A stretch of DNA of 64,000 nt from Rubrivivax sp. (GCA_030681795.1 JAUXRG010000111.1:1-64000), one strand, 5' to 3'; shown: positions 8,328-19,592, counted from the stretch's first letter. A program made the numbers and translations. The notes: a model not told the origin generated them from the sequence alone.

Positions 8328-9236
8328 TCAGCGCCAGAGCCAGGCCGCGCCGCGCACGCCCGAGGCGTCGCCGTGCCGCGCCGGCACGAGCCGCGTGCGC
8401 AGCGCCTCGCCGCGGCCGCCCGAGAACACCCAGCGCCCCCACAGCGCGGGCACGCGCTCGTAGAGGTGCGCCAGGCGCGACAGGCCGCCGCCGAGCACGA
8501 TGACGTCGGGGTCGAGCAGGTTGATGACTGCGGCCAGCGCGCGCGCCAGGCGCTGCGCATGGCGCTCCAGCGTGGCGGCGCAGGGCGCATCGCCGCCGGC
8601 CGCGCGCTGCACGATTTCTTCGCCCGTCAGCGCCTGGCCGGTGACATGCCGGTGGTCGCGCGCCAGGCCCACGCCGCTGACCAGCGTTTCCACGCAGCCG
8701 CGCTGGCCGCAATAGCAGTCGAAGGCCGGGTCTTCGCCGGGCTGGCCCCAGGGCAACGGGTTGTGGCCCCATTCGCCGGCCAGGCCATTCGGGCCGGTGA
8801 GCACGCGGCCGTGCACCGCGATGCCGGCACCCACGCCCGTGCCCAGGATGGCCGCGAAGACCACCGGTGCGCCGGCAGCGGCGCCATCGGTGGCTTCAGA
8901 GAGCGCCAGGCAGTTGGCATCGTTGGCCAGGCGCACCGGTTGGCCGATGGCGGCCTGCACATCGCGCTGCAGCGGCATGCCGTTGAGGCAGGTGGAATTG
9001 CAGTTCTTCATCAGGCCGGCGGCGGTGGCCGTGCCGGGCGTGCCCAGGCCGACGGTGTAGGCCTCGCCTGGCGCGGCACGGCGGGCCGCCTCGATGGCCG
9101 TGGCCAGCGCGGCCACGGTGGCGGCGTAGTCGCTCGCCGGTGTGGGCCAGCGCCGGCGCCAGAGTTCGCGGCCGTCGGGTGCGAACAGGGCGGCTTCGAT
9201 CTTCGTGCCGCCGAGGTCCAGCCCGAGGGCGTTCAC
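8328..9236 (-). CDS. ROK-family sugar kinase, fructokinase type
   Basis: This encodes 302 residues of a cytoplasmic ROK kinase that phosphorylates a hexose with ATP. The N-terminal phosphate loop LGLDLGGTKIEAAL, the GLGTPGT turn, the catalytic aspartate in LANDANCLALSEA and ILGTGVGAGI are all present. The zinc-binding CYCGQRGCVE motif and the EWGHNPLPW sequence resemble E. coli Mak (fructokinase) more than NagK, though substrate range in this family is broad. The gene starts seven bases after the end of the upstream Xaa-Pro aminopeptidase gene, so the two are probably co-transcribed, though no metabolic link is obvious. Confidence 0.85.
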   Translation of the reverse strand: MNALGLDLGGTKIEAALFAPDGRELWRRRWPTPASDYAATVAALATAIEAARRAAPGEAYTVGLGTPGTATAAGLMKNCNSTCLNGMPLQRDVQAAIGQPVRLANDANCLALSEATDGAAAGAPVVFAAILGTGVGAGIAVHGRVLTGPNGLAGEWGHNPLPWGQPGEDPAFDCYCGQRGCVETLVSGVGLARDHRHVTGQALTGEEIVQRAAGGDAPCAATLERHAQRLARALAAVINLLDPDVIVLGGGLSRLAHLYERVPALWGRWVFSGGRGEALRTRLVPARHGDASGVRGAAWLWR

Positions 9237-9243
9237 GGCAGGC

Positions 9244-11067
9244 TCAGAGTGCGGCGGTGCGCTCGGTGAGCCAGGCCAGCGCGGCGCCGCTCAGTAGCGG
9301 CGCCAGCCGCTCGCGCACCGTGGCGTGGTAGCGGTTGAGCCAGTCGATCTCGTCGGCGCGCATCAGCTCGCGCGCGATGCAGCGCGTGTCGATGGGGCAC
9401 AGCGTGAGCGTCTCGAATTCGAGGAATTCGCCGAAGGCGCCGCCCTCCGCCGTGGTGGCCGGCACGGCCAGCACCAGGTTCTCGATGCGCACGCCCCACT
9501 GCCCGGCGCGGTATACGCCGGGTTCGATGGAGGTGATCATCCCCGGCTCCATTGCCATATGGGGCTCGGGCTGGGTCTTGCTGATGCTCTGCGGGCCCTC
9601 GTGCACGGCCAGGAAATAGCCCACGCCGTGGCCCGTGCCGTGGCCGAACTCGATGCCTTGTTCCCACAGCGGCGCGCGAGCCAGGGCGTCGAGGTAGGGG
9701 CCGGGCGTGCCACGCGGGAAGCGCGCGCGCGACAGGTTCAGCGTGCCCTTGAGCACCAGCGTGTAGTCGCGTTTCATCGCCGGGCTCACCTCGCCGATGG
9801 GCCACACGCGCGTGATATCGGTGGTGCCGCCCAGGTACTGGCCGCCGCTGTCGATGAGCAGCAGGCCGCCCTCGCCGGACTTCACGTCGATGACGGCGTG
9901 CGACTCCTCGGTGGCGCGGTAATGCGGCATGGCGCCATTGGCATTGAAGCCGGCGATGGTCGAAAAACTCAGCCCCACGAAGCCGGTGCGCCGCGCGCGC
10001 GCTGCGCTGAGCTGCTCGTCCACCGTGAGCTCGGTGATCGGCTCGCCGCGCGCCAGCGCCGCCTCGAACCCGGCGTAGAACTCGCACATCGCCGCACCGT
10101 CTTCGGCCATGGCCTGGCGCACGAAGGCCGCTTCGGCATCGCTCTTGCGGCTTTTCAGCAGCGTGCTCGGGTTGATGGCCTCGCGCACCGTGCAGGCCGG
10201 CGCCACCTGCGCGCGCACGCCCAGCGTCACGCGCTTGGGGTCGATGAGCAAGGTGTCCTGGGTGCGCAGCGCGGCCAGCGCCGCGCCGGCCTGGGCATAG
10301 GGCGCGAGAAGCAGGCCGTCGGTGGCGAGCTTCGCGGCCAGCGCGGGGTCGATCTTGCCTTCACCGATGAACAGCGTGCCGCCTGTCATGTCCAGCAGCA
10401 GGTGCGCCAGGAAGACCGGGTTGTAGGGCACGTCGCTGCCGCGCAGGTTGGTGATCCAGGCCACATCGTCCACCGTGGAGACGAAATGGTGCGTGGCCTG
10501 GTGGCTGGCCATCGCCTCGCGCACGGCCGCCAGTTTGTCGCGGCGCGGCTGCGTGGCGTGCGGTGCGGCATGTTCGTACACCGGCTGGCCGGGCAGGCCG
10601 GGGCGGCCGGGCCAGATGGCGTCCAGCGGGTCGATATCAGTGCGCAGGTGCACGCCCTTGGCTTGCAGGGCGGATTCGAGCAGCTTGGCCATGCCCAGGC
10701 CCAACACCTGGCCATCCACCGCCACGGTGCTGCCGCTGGGCAGGTGTGCGGTCAGCCAGTCGACATGCGCGGTGGAGGCACCCGTGGCGATGCGCTCCAG
10801 CGCGATGCCGCTGCCGGCGAGCTCGGCCTCGGCCTGCATCCAGTAGCGGCTGTCGGCAAATAGCACCGCACCCTGCTGCGTGACCACCAGCGTGCCCATC
10901 GAGCCCGTGAAGCCCGACAACCACTGCCGGCCCTGCCAGCGCTCGGGCAGATATTCGGACAAGTGCGGGTCGCTAGAGGGCACGAGCAACGCCTGCACGC
11001 CGCTGCGCTGCAGCGTCTCTTCCAACTGGCTGATGCGCCATCGGCTGGGGGAAATGCGGGTGTCCAT
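9244..11067 (-). CDS. pepP: Xaa-Pro aminopeptidase P type (M24B family)
   Basis: This encodes 607 residues from the ATG at 11067, which has GGAG upstream and aligns with the usual N-terminal creatinase-like domain (LVPSSDPHLSEYLPERW). A second creatinase-like domain and then the C-terminal pita-bread catalytic domain follow. Metal ligands are recognisable in LLIDSGGQYLGGTTDITRVW (two Asp), in EFGHGTGHGVGY (His) and in SIEPGVYRAGQWGVRIEN (Glu). The enzyme removes N-terminal residues that precede proline and acts in peptide turnover in the cytoplasm. The 600-residue three-domain form is the aminopeptidase P1 type rather than the shorter E. coli PepP, so the symbol is approximate. Confidence 0.88.
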   Translation of the reverse strand: MDTRISPSRWRISQLEETLQRSGVQALLVPSSDPHLSEYLPERWQGRQWLSGFTGSMGTLVVTQQGAVLFADSRYWMQAEAELAGSGIALERIATGASTAHVDWLTAHLPSGSTVAVDGQVLGLGMAKLLESALQAKGVHLRTDIDPLDAIWPGRPGLPGQPVYEHAAPHATQPRRDKLAAVREAMASHQATHHFVSTVDDVAWITNLRGSDVPYNPVFLAHLLLDMTGGTLFIGEGKIDPALAAKLATDGLLLAPYAQAGAALAALRTQDTLLIDPKRVTLGVRAQVAPACTVREAINPSTLLKSRKSDAEAAFVRQAMAEDGAAMCEFYAGFEAALARGEPITELTVDEQLSAARARRTGFVGLSFSTIAGFNANGAMPHYRATEESHAVIDVKSGEGGLLLIDSGGQYLGGTTDITRVWPIGEVSPAMKRDYTLVLKGTLNLSRARFPRGTPGPYLDALARAPLWEQGIEFGHGTGHGVGYFLAVHEGPQSISKTQPEPHMAMEPGMITSIEPGVYRAGQWGVRIENLVLAVPATTAEGGAFGEFLEFETLTLCPIDTRCIARELMRADEIDWLNRYHATVRERLAPLLSGAALAWLTERTAAL

Positions 11068-11136
11068 GACGGCGCTCCGGCAGGCGGGAAAGCGCCGGAT
11101 TCTAGGTCGCGGCGCCATCCCGGCGCGCCTGCAGGC

Positions 11137-11274
11137 TTACTTCTTCTTCTTGGTGTCGGCAGGCTTGCTCACACCGGGCTTGGGCGCGTCGCCGATCACG
11201 GTCTTGAGCGGGCAGATGCCGACCACCGGGCACTTCTGGCAAGTGGCAAGGATTGCAATCGGGCACAGTGCCAT
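11137..11274 (-). CDS. 45-residue Cys-rich protein
   Basis: A 45-residue product starts at ATG 11274 with AGGAGA upstream. Four cysteines lie in the first half (C4, C12, C15, C21): MALCPIAILA, then TCQKCPVVGICPLKTVIGD. A C-x7-C-x2-C-x5-C pattern of this sort could bind a metal. The tail is lysine-rich (PADTKKKK). Small proteins of this form occur in Burkholderiales genomes without a known role, as far as I recall. The start is 57 bp from the divergent DUF4287-type gene, so the two may share a control region. Direct support for expression is the ribosome site and the coherent amino-acid pattern only. Confidence 0.6.
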   Translation of the reverse strand: MALCPIAILATCQKCPVVGICPLKTVIGDAPKPGVSKPADTKKKK

Positions 11275-11331
11275 GGTCGAATCTCCTGGCGTGAACGCCA
11301 CAGTCAGGATACGCCACAAAGGAGACCAAGC

Positions 11332-11916
11332 ATGGCAGACCCCCAAGCCGCGACGCTGACCCAGCTGCGCAACATCCAGGCCAAGACCGGCACGACGATC
11401 GCCGAACTGCACGCAGTGCTTGCCGAAAGCGGCCTCGTCAAGACCGGCGAACGCCGCGCGCTGTTGATGCAGCGCTTCAAGCTGGGCTACGGCGACGCCA
11501 ACGCGGTGGCCTTGCTCATGGGCAAGCCGCTGCCCGCGCTCGATGGCGCGACCCCCGAGCCCGTGGCAAGCCAGGCGGGTGAGGCGCTGGACGCCATCTA
11601 TGGCGGCAACAAGGCGCCGCTGCGCGCCCTGCACGAGGCGGTGATGGCCGTGGTGGCTGGCCTGGGCGACTTCGAAGCGGCGCCCAAGAAGGCCTACATC
11701 AGCCTGCGCCGCAAGAGGCAGTTCGCGATGATCGGGCCGGCCACCCGGGAGGCCATCGAGATCGGGCTCAACGCCAGGGACCTGCCGGCCCACGCGCGGC
11801 TCAAGATCGTGCCGCCGGGTGGCATGTGCCAGGCCACCACGCGCATCAGCCAGGCCAGCGAAATCGATGCCACGCTCAAGGGCTGGTTGAAGCAGGCCTT
11901 TGAGGCGGCCGGGTGA
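11332..11916 (+). CDS. DUF4287/DUF5655-type protein
   Basis: This encodes 194 residues from an ATG behind AAAGGAGA. The first 60 or so residues (QLRNIQAKTGTTIAELHAVLAESGLVKTGERRALLMQRFKLGYGDANAVALLM) fit the short helical DUF4287 domain. The C-terminal half (PKKAYISLRRKRQFAMIGPATREAIEIGLN) resembles DUF5655, a domain found with DUF4287 in many bacteria. It is soluble, with no export signal. No catalytic function is established, and a nucleic-acid-related role has been suggested only by fold similarity. It converges on ureG 87 bp downstream and diverges from the Cys-rich small gene. Confidence 0.75.
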   Translation: MADPQAATLTQLRNIQAKTGTTIAELHAVLAESGLVKTGERRALLMQRFKLGYGDANAVALLMGKPLPALDGATPEPVASQAGEALDAIYGGNKAPLRALHEAVMAVVAGLGDFEAAPKKAYISLRRKRQFAMIGPATREAIEIGLNARDLPAHARLKIVPPGGMCQATTRISQASEIDATLKGWLKQAFEAAG

Positions 11917-12003
11917 GCCAGGCAGGGCCGGCCTGCGAAGAGCGGCCCTGTTCGACCTGCGGCGGCCTGGCCGCCGGCCCTGGCCTGGCGGACGGCCCCG
12001 CTT

Positions 12004-12678
12004 TCAGCCTCCGATCGGCGCGCTCAGCAAGCCCTTTTGCTCGATAAATCTCTCCACCTCGGCCAGCCCCTGGCGGGTCTTCAGGTTGGTCATCACATAG
12101 GGGCGTGAGCGGGCGAAGTCCGGGCGCATGCGCCGCGTGTCGGCCTCCATGACTTCGAGGCTGGCGCCCACGTGGGGCGCGAGGTCGGTCTTGTTGATGA
12201 CGAGCAGGTCGCTCTTGGTGATGCCGGGGCCGCCCTTGCGCGGAATCTTCTCGCCGGCGGCGACGTCGATGACGTAGATCGTCAGGTCGCTGAGCTCGGG
12301 GCTGAAGGTGGCGGCCAGGTTGTCGCCGCCGGATTCGATGAAGACGATGTCCGCGTTCGGGAACTTCTCCAGCATGCGGTCCACCGCCTCGAGGTTGATC
12401 GAGGCGTCCTCGCGGATCGCCGTGTGCGGGCAGCCGCCCGTCTCCACGCCCATGATGCGCTCGGCGGCCAGGGCCCCGGCCACCGTGAGCAAGCGCTGAT
12501 CCTCCTTGGTGTAGATATCGTTGGTGATGACGACGAGGTCGTAGCGCTCGCGCATCGCCTTGCACAGCATCTCGACGAGGGTCGTCTTGCCCGATCCGAC
12601 CGGCCCGCCCACGCCCACGCGCAGCGCGGGCAGCTTCTTGGTGCGGCCGGGGGTGTGGTGCAGGGCTGTGGAATTCAT
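12004..12678 (-). CDS. ureG: Urease accessory GTPase UreG
   Basis: This encodes 224 residues. UreG is the SIMIBI-class GTPase that drives nickel insertion into urease within the UreDFG complex. The P-loop [17 protein letters not shown], the metal-binding [15 protein letters not shown] (Cys-Pro-His), the switch-region [15 protein letters not shown] and the guanine motif VINKTDLA are all intact. Its ATG overlaps the stop of ureF by four bases (ATGA), so the two are translationally coupled. It is the last gene of ureABCEFG and converges on the DUF4287-type gene. Confidence 0.97.
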   Translation of the reverse strand: MNSTALHHTPGRTKKLPALRVGVGGPVGSGKTTLVEMLCKAMRERYDLVVITNDIYTKEDQRLLTVAGALAAERIMGVETGGCPHTAIREDASINLEAVDRMLEKFPNADIVFIESGGDNLAATFSPELSDLTIYVIDVAAGEKIPRKGGPGITKSDLLVINKTDLAPHVGASLEVMEADTRRMRPDFARSRPYVMTNLKTRQGLAEVERFIEQKGLLSAPIGG

Positions 12679-13445
12679 GATCGAAAGAGCCTCGAGTACT
12701 GGGTTTCGTGGCGGGCCGACAGGATGGCCAGCATGGGCGCAAAGGCCTGGCGAGCGCTGTCGGGCAGGGCGATGGCCGCGTCCACCGCCGCGGGAATCGC
12801 ATCGGCCAGCTGCTGCAGGATGCGCTGGCCCGCGCTCTGGCCCAGCGGCACGGCCTTGATGGCAGTCTGCACCATGTTCTCGGCCCAGCCGAAGGCGTGG
12901 CTCAGCAGCGCCTCGCGCACCGGTGCGCCGCTGTGCGCGGCCGCCAGGGCCCAGGCCACCGGCCAGCAGGGTGCGGGGCGCAGGCCGGCCAGCACCGCCA
13001 CACCCGCATCGCCGGGATGGCGCTGGCGCAACCACTCCAGCATCGAGCGGCCCATCTGCTCGGTTTGCAGGCGCAGCTCGGCGCTCTCACGCGTCAGACG
13101 CACCCAGTCGTTGAGCTCGGCAATGCGCAGCGCATCGCCGCGCCGCCAGGCGGCGATCGCGCGTGCGGCCACCGCCAGGTCGGCGCGCGCCTGGGCCAGC
13201 CGCAGCTGGTCGCACAGCCAGGCCGCCACGCCGGCCTCGCCTTGCACGGCGGTGTGGTCGATGGCCGCCTCCAGCACCTCGGAGTAGCTGAAGCCGCCCA
13301 CCGGCAGCGCCGGCGAGGCCAGCCACATCAGCTGCAGCAGGGCGGCGGCGGGCAGCGGCGCGCGCTCGGCCCGGGCGCCGGTCCTGGGCCGCCGCGGGCG
13401 CCGCAGCGCCCTGGCGCGGCCGCGCCGCTGTGCCGGTTCAGCCAT
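12675..13445 (-). CDS. ureF: Urease accessory protein UreF
   Basis: This encodes 256 residues from ATG 13445, overlapping the end of ureE by eight bases. UreF bridges UreD and UreG in the urease maturation complex and acts on the GTPase. It is all-alpha, with the family signature [22 protein letters not shown] near residue 40 and [27 protein letters not shown] near 205. An Arg- and Ala-rich N-terminal lead of about 30 residues precedes the conserved part. In-frame starts further upstream would lie inside ureE and are not needed. Confidence 0.94.
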   Translation of the reverse strand: MAEPAQRRGRARALRRPRRPRTGARAERAPLPAAALLQLMWLASPALPVGGFSYSEVLEAAIDHTAVQGEAGVAAWLCDQLRLAQARADLAVAARAIAAWRRGDALRIAELNDWVRLTRESAELRLQTEQMGRSMLEWLRQRHPGDAGVAVLAGLRPAPCWPVAWALAAAHSGAPVREALLSHAFGWAENMVQTAIKAVPLGQSAGQRILQQLADAIPAAVDAAIALPDSARQAFAPMLAILSARHETQYSRLFRS

Positions 13446-13995
13446 CGTGGTCGTGGTGATGGCCATGCGCATCGTCGCGGTGGGCTGCAGGGGTTGCAGG
13501 GGTTGCGGGTGGCGCTGGGCTGTGCGCATGACCGTGGCCGGCCGCCGCATAGGCGCCCGCCTCGGGTTCGAACGCCTCGTCTCCTTCGGCCACGACCAGG
13601 TGCATCTGGCGCAGCAGATCGGCCAGTACCGGGTCGGGCTCGAGCTTCAAGTGTTCGCTGTGCAGTTCCAGCGGCACATGCCGATTGCCCAGGTGATACG
13701 CCGCACGCAACAGATCGAAGGGGCTGCCATGCGCGGTGCAGTGCGTCACCCGCATAACCCGTTGCGGCGCGGCCTGCACGCGCACCAGCGAGCCGTCCTC
13801 GACCACCAGGACGTCACCGCCGCGCACGACAGTCCCGCGCGGCAGGAAGACGCCGAGCGCGCGGCCGCTCGAGTCGACGGCGTCGAAGCGACTCTTTTGC
13901 CGCAGCTCCCAGTCGAGCACGACGAAGGCAGCGCGCCGCAGCAGCGTGGCCGACAGGCCGCGGCCCTGGGCGATGAGTTTGTTGACGGTCCGCAT
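13438..13995 (-). CDS. ureE: Urease accessory nickel chaperone UreE
   Basis: This encodes 185 residues. UreE is the dimeric metallochaperone that supplies Ni(II) to the urease assembly complex. The N-terminal peptide-binding domain and the metal-binding domain with [28 protein letters not shown] are typical. The C-terminus is a histidine-rich tail (GHGHAHS, then [13 protein letters not shown]) separated by an Ala-Pro-Thr linker, which suggests that this version also stores nickel, as the His-tailed Klebsiella protein does. It lies 37 bp after ureC. Confidence 0.95.
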   Translation of the reverse strand: MRTVNKLIAQGRGLSATLLRRAAFVVLDWELRQKSRFDAVDSSGRALGVFLPRGTVVRGGDVLVVEDGSLVRVQAAPQRVMRVTHCTAHGSPFDLLRAAYHLGNRHVPLELHSEHLKLEPDPVLADLLRQMHLVVAEGDEAFEPEAGAYAAAGHGHAHSPAPPATPATPAAHRDDAHGHHHDHDG

Positions 13996-14032
13996 GAGGG
14001 ATTGAGTTCGTGGCCAGGCCGCAGGCCAGGCT

Positions 14033-15786
<1,754 letters not shown>

Positions 15787-15787
<1 letters not shown>

Positions 15788-16092
15788 CAAAGTCTCCCTT
15801 GCACCAGGCCGCGAAAGCCCCAGACCTCGCGCGCGCCGGCATAGGGCACCAGCGTCACGGTGCGTTGCTGGCCGGGCTCGAAGCGCACCGCGGTGCCGCT
15901 GGCGATGTGCAGCCGCATGCCGCGCGCCGCGGCGCGGTCGAAGCCCAGCGCCGCGTTGGTCTCGGCGAAGTGGTAGTGGGAACCGACCTGGATCGGCCGG
16001 TCGCCACGGTTTTCGACCACCAGCGTGATCGTGGGTCGGCCCGGGTTGAGTTCCAGCTCGGGCCCGTCGGTGAAGATCTCGCCAGGAATCAT
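15787..16092 (-). CDS. ureB: Urease beta subunit UreB
   Basis: This encodes 101 residues, the usual length of a separate beta subunit. It opens [19 protein letters not shown] and contains [21 protein letters not shown] and [36 protein letters not shown], all strongly conserved. UreB packs with UreA and UreC into the (ABC)3 trimer and has no catalytic residues of its own. The gene lies 19 bp after ureA and touches ureC. Confidence 0.98.
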
Positions 16093-16111
16093 GGGACGCT
16101 CCGGATGGGGT

Positions 16112-16414
<303 letters not shown>

Positions 16415-16450
16415 TTCTCGATCTTCGGGTTCGCAGTGATGCTCGTGCAG

Positions 16451-16465
16451 GGTGCACTGTGCACC
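16451..16465. promoter_or_regulatory. 15-bp palindrome at the predicted ureA transcription start
   Basis: GGTGCAC, a single T, then GTGCACC form a perfect inverted repeat. It covers the expected start point (about 16460) of the sigma-54 promoter facing ureA. The spacing between half-sites is shorter than in the canonical NtrC site, so an NtrC role is not clear. It could bind another regulator or fold in the leader RNA. Confidence 0.35.
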
Positions 16466-16470
16466 ACTTC

Positions 16471-16486
16471 AGCAAGAGCGGTGCCA
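16471..16486 (-). promoter_or_regulatory. Sigma-54 promoter for ureABCEFG
   Basis: On the minus strand the sequence reads TGGCAC, five bases (CGCTC), then TTGCT, which is the full sigma-54 consensus with GG and GC separated by exactly ten bases. Initiation would fall near 16460, leaving a leader of about 46 bases before ureA. Confidence 0.75.
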
Positions 16487-16637
16487 GGACCTGCACGGCC
16501 AAGCCCGGGCGCGCCCGGACCTCGAGCGCACCGCGATGGGTGGGGTATCGCAGGAAGTGCACCAACAACTTGCGCAGCGGCGCACCACGTCGCGGCCGGG
16601 AGCCGCCGACACCCTTGCCACAGGCGCAACAAGGCGC

Positions 16638-16653
16638 TGGCATGGCGCTTGCT
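16638..16653 (+). promoter_or_regulatory. Sigma-54 promoter for urtABCDE
   Basis: The sequence TGGCATGGCGCTTGCT has GG and GC at the required ten-base spacing and one change from the -24 consensus (TGGCAT for TGGCAC). Initiation would fall near 16664, about 63 bases before urtA. The 151 bp between this and the opposing promoter contain several GCACC half-sites (for example near 16550 and 16580) that an NtrC-type activator might use, but no complete canonical site. Confidence 0.65.
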
Positions 16654-16726
16654 GATTCGATGGTCGAGGCACCCGCTACCGCCTTCCTCAGGCTCTTGGC
16701 TCTCATCCCCAAACGGAGATTCATCG

Positions 16727-17998
16727 ATGCAACGTCGTCACGTGCTCACCGCGGCCACCGCTGCGCTCGCCCTCGCCGGGCTCGTCACTTTGCCGGCCAT
16801 GGCCGCCGACACCATCAAGGTCGGCGTGCTGCACTCGCTGAGCGGCACCATGGCCATTTCGGAAACGGTGCTCAAGGACACCATCCTGATGGAGATCGAA
16901 GCCATCAACGCCAAGGGCGGCCTGCTGGGCAGGAAGCTCGAGGCGGTGGTCGTCGACCCGGCCTCGAACTGGCCGCTGTTCGCCGAGAAGACGCGCCAGC
17001 TCATCAGCAAGGACAAGGTGGCGGTGATCTTCGGCTGCTGGACCAGCGTCTCGCGCAAGAGCGTTCTGCCGGTGGTCGAAGAACTCAATGGCCTGCTCTT
17101 CTACCCCGTGCAGTACGAAGGCGAAGAACTCAGCAAGAACGTCTTCTACACCGGCGCGGCGCCCAACCAGCAGGCCATTCCCGCCGTCGAATACCTGATG
17201 AGCAAGGACGGCGGCAGTGCCAAGCGCTTCGTGCTGCTGGGCACCGACTACGTCTACCCGCGCACCACCAACAAGATCCTGCGCGCCTTCCTGAAGAGCA
17301 AGGGCGTGACGGACGCCGACATCATCGAGGAGTACACCCCCTTCGGCCATGCGGACTACCAGAGCATCATCGCCAAGATCAAGAAGTTCGCTGCCGAAGG
17401 CAAGAAGACCGCGGTCATCTCCACCATCAACGGCGACAGCAACGTGCCCTTCTACAAGGAGCTGGGCAACCAGGGCCTGAAAGCCACCGACGTACCGGTG
17501 GTGGCCTTCAGCGTGGGTGAAGAAGAGCTGCGCGGCGTCGACGCCAAGCCGCTGGTGGGCCACCTGGCGGCTTGGAACTACTTCATGTCGATCAAGAACC
17601 CGAGCAACGACGCCTTCATCAAGCAGTGGGGCGCCTACGCCAAGGCCAAGGGCATCGCCGGCCACAAGGACAAGCCACTCACCAACGACCCGATGGAAGC
17701 CAGCGTGATCGGTTTCAACATGTGGGCGCAGGCCGTGACCAAGGCCAAGAGCACCGACACCGACAAGGTCATCGCCGCCATGGCCGGCCAGACCTTCAAG
17801 GCGCCCAGCGGCATCACCTCCACGATGGACCCGAAGAACCACCACCTGCACAAGAGCGTGTTCATCGGCGAGATCAAGCCCGATGGCCAGTTCAACGTGG
17901 TGTGGAAGACCAAGGGCCCCGTCAAGGCCCAGCCCTGGAGCCCGTTCATCCCCGAGAACAAGGGCAAGCCCGACGAGCCGGTCGTAGCCAAGAAGTAA
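16727..17998 (+). CDS. urtA: Urea ABC transporter substrate-binding protein UrtA
   Basis: This encodes 423 residues from ATG 16727 with GGAG upstream. The signal peptide starts MQRRHVLTAATAALALAGL and ends at AMAAD. The mature protein (TIKVGVLHSLSGTMAISETVLKD, FYPVQYEGEELSKNVFYTGAAPNQQAIPAVEYLM) is the family-typical urea and short-amide receptor. UrtA captures urea in the periplasm for the UrtBC channel. It leads the operon urtABCDE and sits behind a sigma-54 promoter. Confidence 0.96.
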   Translation: MQRRHVLTAATAALALAGLVTLPAMAADTIKVGVLHSLSGTMAISETVLKDTILMEIEAINAKGGLLGRKLEAVVVDPASNWPLFAEKTRQLISKDKVAVIFGCWTSVSRKSVLPVVEELNGLLFYPVQYEGEELSKNVFYTGAAPNQQAIPAVEYLMSKDGGSAKRFVLLGTDYVYPRTTNKILRAFLKSKGVTDADIIEEYTPFGHADYQSIIAKIKKFAAEGKKTAVISTINGDSNVPFYKELGNQGLKATDVPVVAFSVGEEELRGVDAKPLVGHLAAWNYFMSIKNPSNDAFIKQWGAYAKAKGIAGHKDKPLTNDPMEASVIGFNMWAQAVTKAKSTDTDKVIAAMAGQTFKAPSGITSTMDPKNHHLHKSVFIGEIKPDGQFNVVWKTKGPVKAQPWSPFIPENKGKPDEPVVAKK

Positions 17999-18005
17999 GC
18001 AGCCG

Positions 18006-19592
18006 GTGAGAACGCGCAGGGCTTGGTGGGCGGCGCTGTGCGTCGGGCTGGTGGCGCTGGCTTGCGGCCCGGCCGCCGCGCTCACCCCCGACCAGGCCCT
18101 GCGCATCGCGCAGGGTGAGAGCGACGACCGCATCACCGCGCTGAACGAGGTGGTGGTGGCGGTCGATCCGGCGCTGGCCGCCTACGTGCAGGCCCTGCTG
18201 GCCGACGAGGTGAAGCTCGTCGCTGGCAAGGCCCTGGTCGTGCGCGACGGCCAGGCCACCGATGCCGCCACGGGTGCGGCGGCCACGCTGCCGGCCGATG
18301 CCGAGGACGTGGTCAATCCCAACCGCGTGCGCCGCGAACTCGAGGCCGCGCTGGCCGCGCTGAAGCTGTTCTCGCCCGATCGCGCGGTGCGCCTCAAGGC
18401 CGTCGCCGAACTCAAGGAGCAGGCCGACGAAGGCAAGCTGGCGCTCTTCGAGAAGGCCGAGAAGACCGAAACCGACCCCGGGATCCGCGCCCAGCTGGCG
18501 ATGCTGAAGGCGTCGGCGCTGATCAATTCCGCCGACAAGGCCAAGCGCCTGGCCGCCGCGCAGCTGCTGGCCGGCAGCGACCAGCCCGCCACCAAGAGCC
18601 TGCTGCTGGAACGCCTGGCGCAGGAAAGCGACGCCGAGGTCAAGGCCGCGTTGAACAAGACCCTGGACACCGTGGCCTCGCGCCTGGCCTGGGGCGAACG
18701 CCTGGGCGTGCTCTTCACCGGCATCAGCCTGGGCAGCATCCTGCTGCTGGCCGCGCTGGGCCTGGCCATCACCTATGGGCTGATGGGCGTCATCAACATG
18801 GCGCATGGCGAGCTGATCATGATCGGCGCCTACGCCACCTACTTCGTGCAGAACCTGTTCCGGGCCTATGCGCCGGGTGCCTTCGACGCCTACATCGTGG
18901 CCGCCATCCCGGCCAGCTTCCTGGCCAGCGCGCTGGTGGGCGCGGCGATGGAGCGCACGGTCATCCGCTGGCTCTACGGCCGGCCGCTGGAGACCCTGCT
19001 GGCCACCTGGGGCATCGGCCTGATCCTGATGCAGGGCGTGCGCACCCTCTTCGGCGCGCAGAACGTGGGCGTCGAGAACCCGGGCTGGCTGTCCGGCGGC
19101 GTGCAGGTGCTGCCCAACCTGACGCTGCCCTACAACCGGCTGGCTATCCTCGCCTTCGCGGCATTCGTGCTGCTGGGCATGGCGCTGCTCATCGGCAAGA
19201 CGCGACTGGGCCTCTTCGTGCGCGGCGTGACGCAGAACCGCCGCATGGCCGCCTGCGTGGGCGTGAATACGGCGCGCGTGGACACCTACGCTTTCGCGTT
19301 AGGTGCGGGCATTGCCGGGCTGGCGGGCTGCGCGCTCAGCCAGGTGGGCAACGTCGGGCCCGACCTGGGCCAGGGCTACATCGTCGACAGCTTCATGGTC
19401 GTGGTGCTGGGTGGCGTGGGGCAGATCGCCGGCACCGTCTACGCCGGCCTCGGCCTGGGGCTGCTGAACAAGCTGCTCGAAGGTTGGCAGGGGGCGGTGC
19501 TGGCCAAGATCATGGTGCTGGTGTTCATCGTCATCTTCATCCAGAAGCGCCCGCAGGGCCTCTTCGCGCTGAAGGGCAGGTCCGCCGAATGA
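18006..19592 (+). CDS. urtB: Urea ABC transporter permease UrtB
   Basis: This encodes 528 residues from a GTG at 18006. A signal-like segment is followed by about 200 hydrophilic residues (HEAT-like helices such as AVRLKAVAELKEQADEGKLALFEKAEK). Then comes the LivH-type membrane domain from about residue 235 (FTGISLGSILLLAALGLAITYGLMGVINMAHGELIMIGAY). The long extracytoplasmic lead is usual for UrtB and distinguishes it from amino-acid LivH permeases. Its stop overlaps the urtC start (ATGA). Confidence 0.95.
   Translation: MRTRRAWWAALCVGLVALACGPAAALTPDQALRIAQGESDDRITALNEVVVAVDPALAAYVQALLADEVKLVAGKALVVRDGQATDAATGAAATLPADAEDVVNPNRVRRELEAALAALKLFSPDRAVRLKAVAELKEQADEGKLALFEKAEKTETDPGIRAQLAMLKASALINSADKAKRLAAAQLLAGSDQPATKSLLLERLAQESDAEVKAALNKTLDTVASRLAWGERLGVLFTGISLGSILLLAALGLAITYGLMGVINMAHGELIMIGAYATYFVQNLFRAYAPGAFDAYIVAAIPASFLASALVGAAMERTVIRWLYGRPLETLLATWGIGLILMQGVRTLFGAQNVGVENPGWLSGGVQVLPNLTLPYNRLAILAFAAFVLLGMALLIGKTRLGLFVRGVTQNRRMAACVGVNTARVDTYAFALGAGIAGLAGCALSQVGNVGPDLGQGYIVDSFMVVVLGGVGQIAGTVYAGLGLGLLNKLLEGWQGAVLAKIMVLVFIVIFIQKRPQGLFALKGRSAE

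Noticed and set aside
16451..16465. The palindrome as a canonical NtrC site
   Set aside because: NtrC sites have GCACY and RGTGC separated by five bases. Here the arms are separated by a single base, so the match is only in the half-site.
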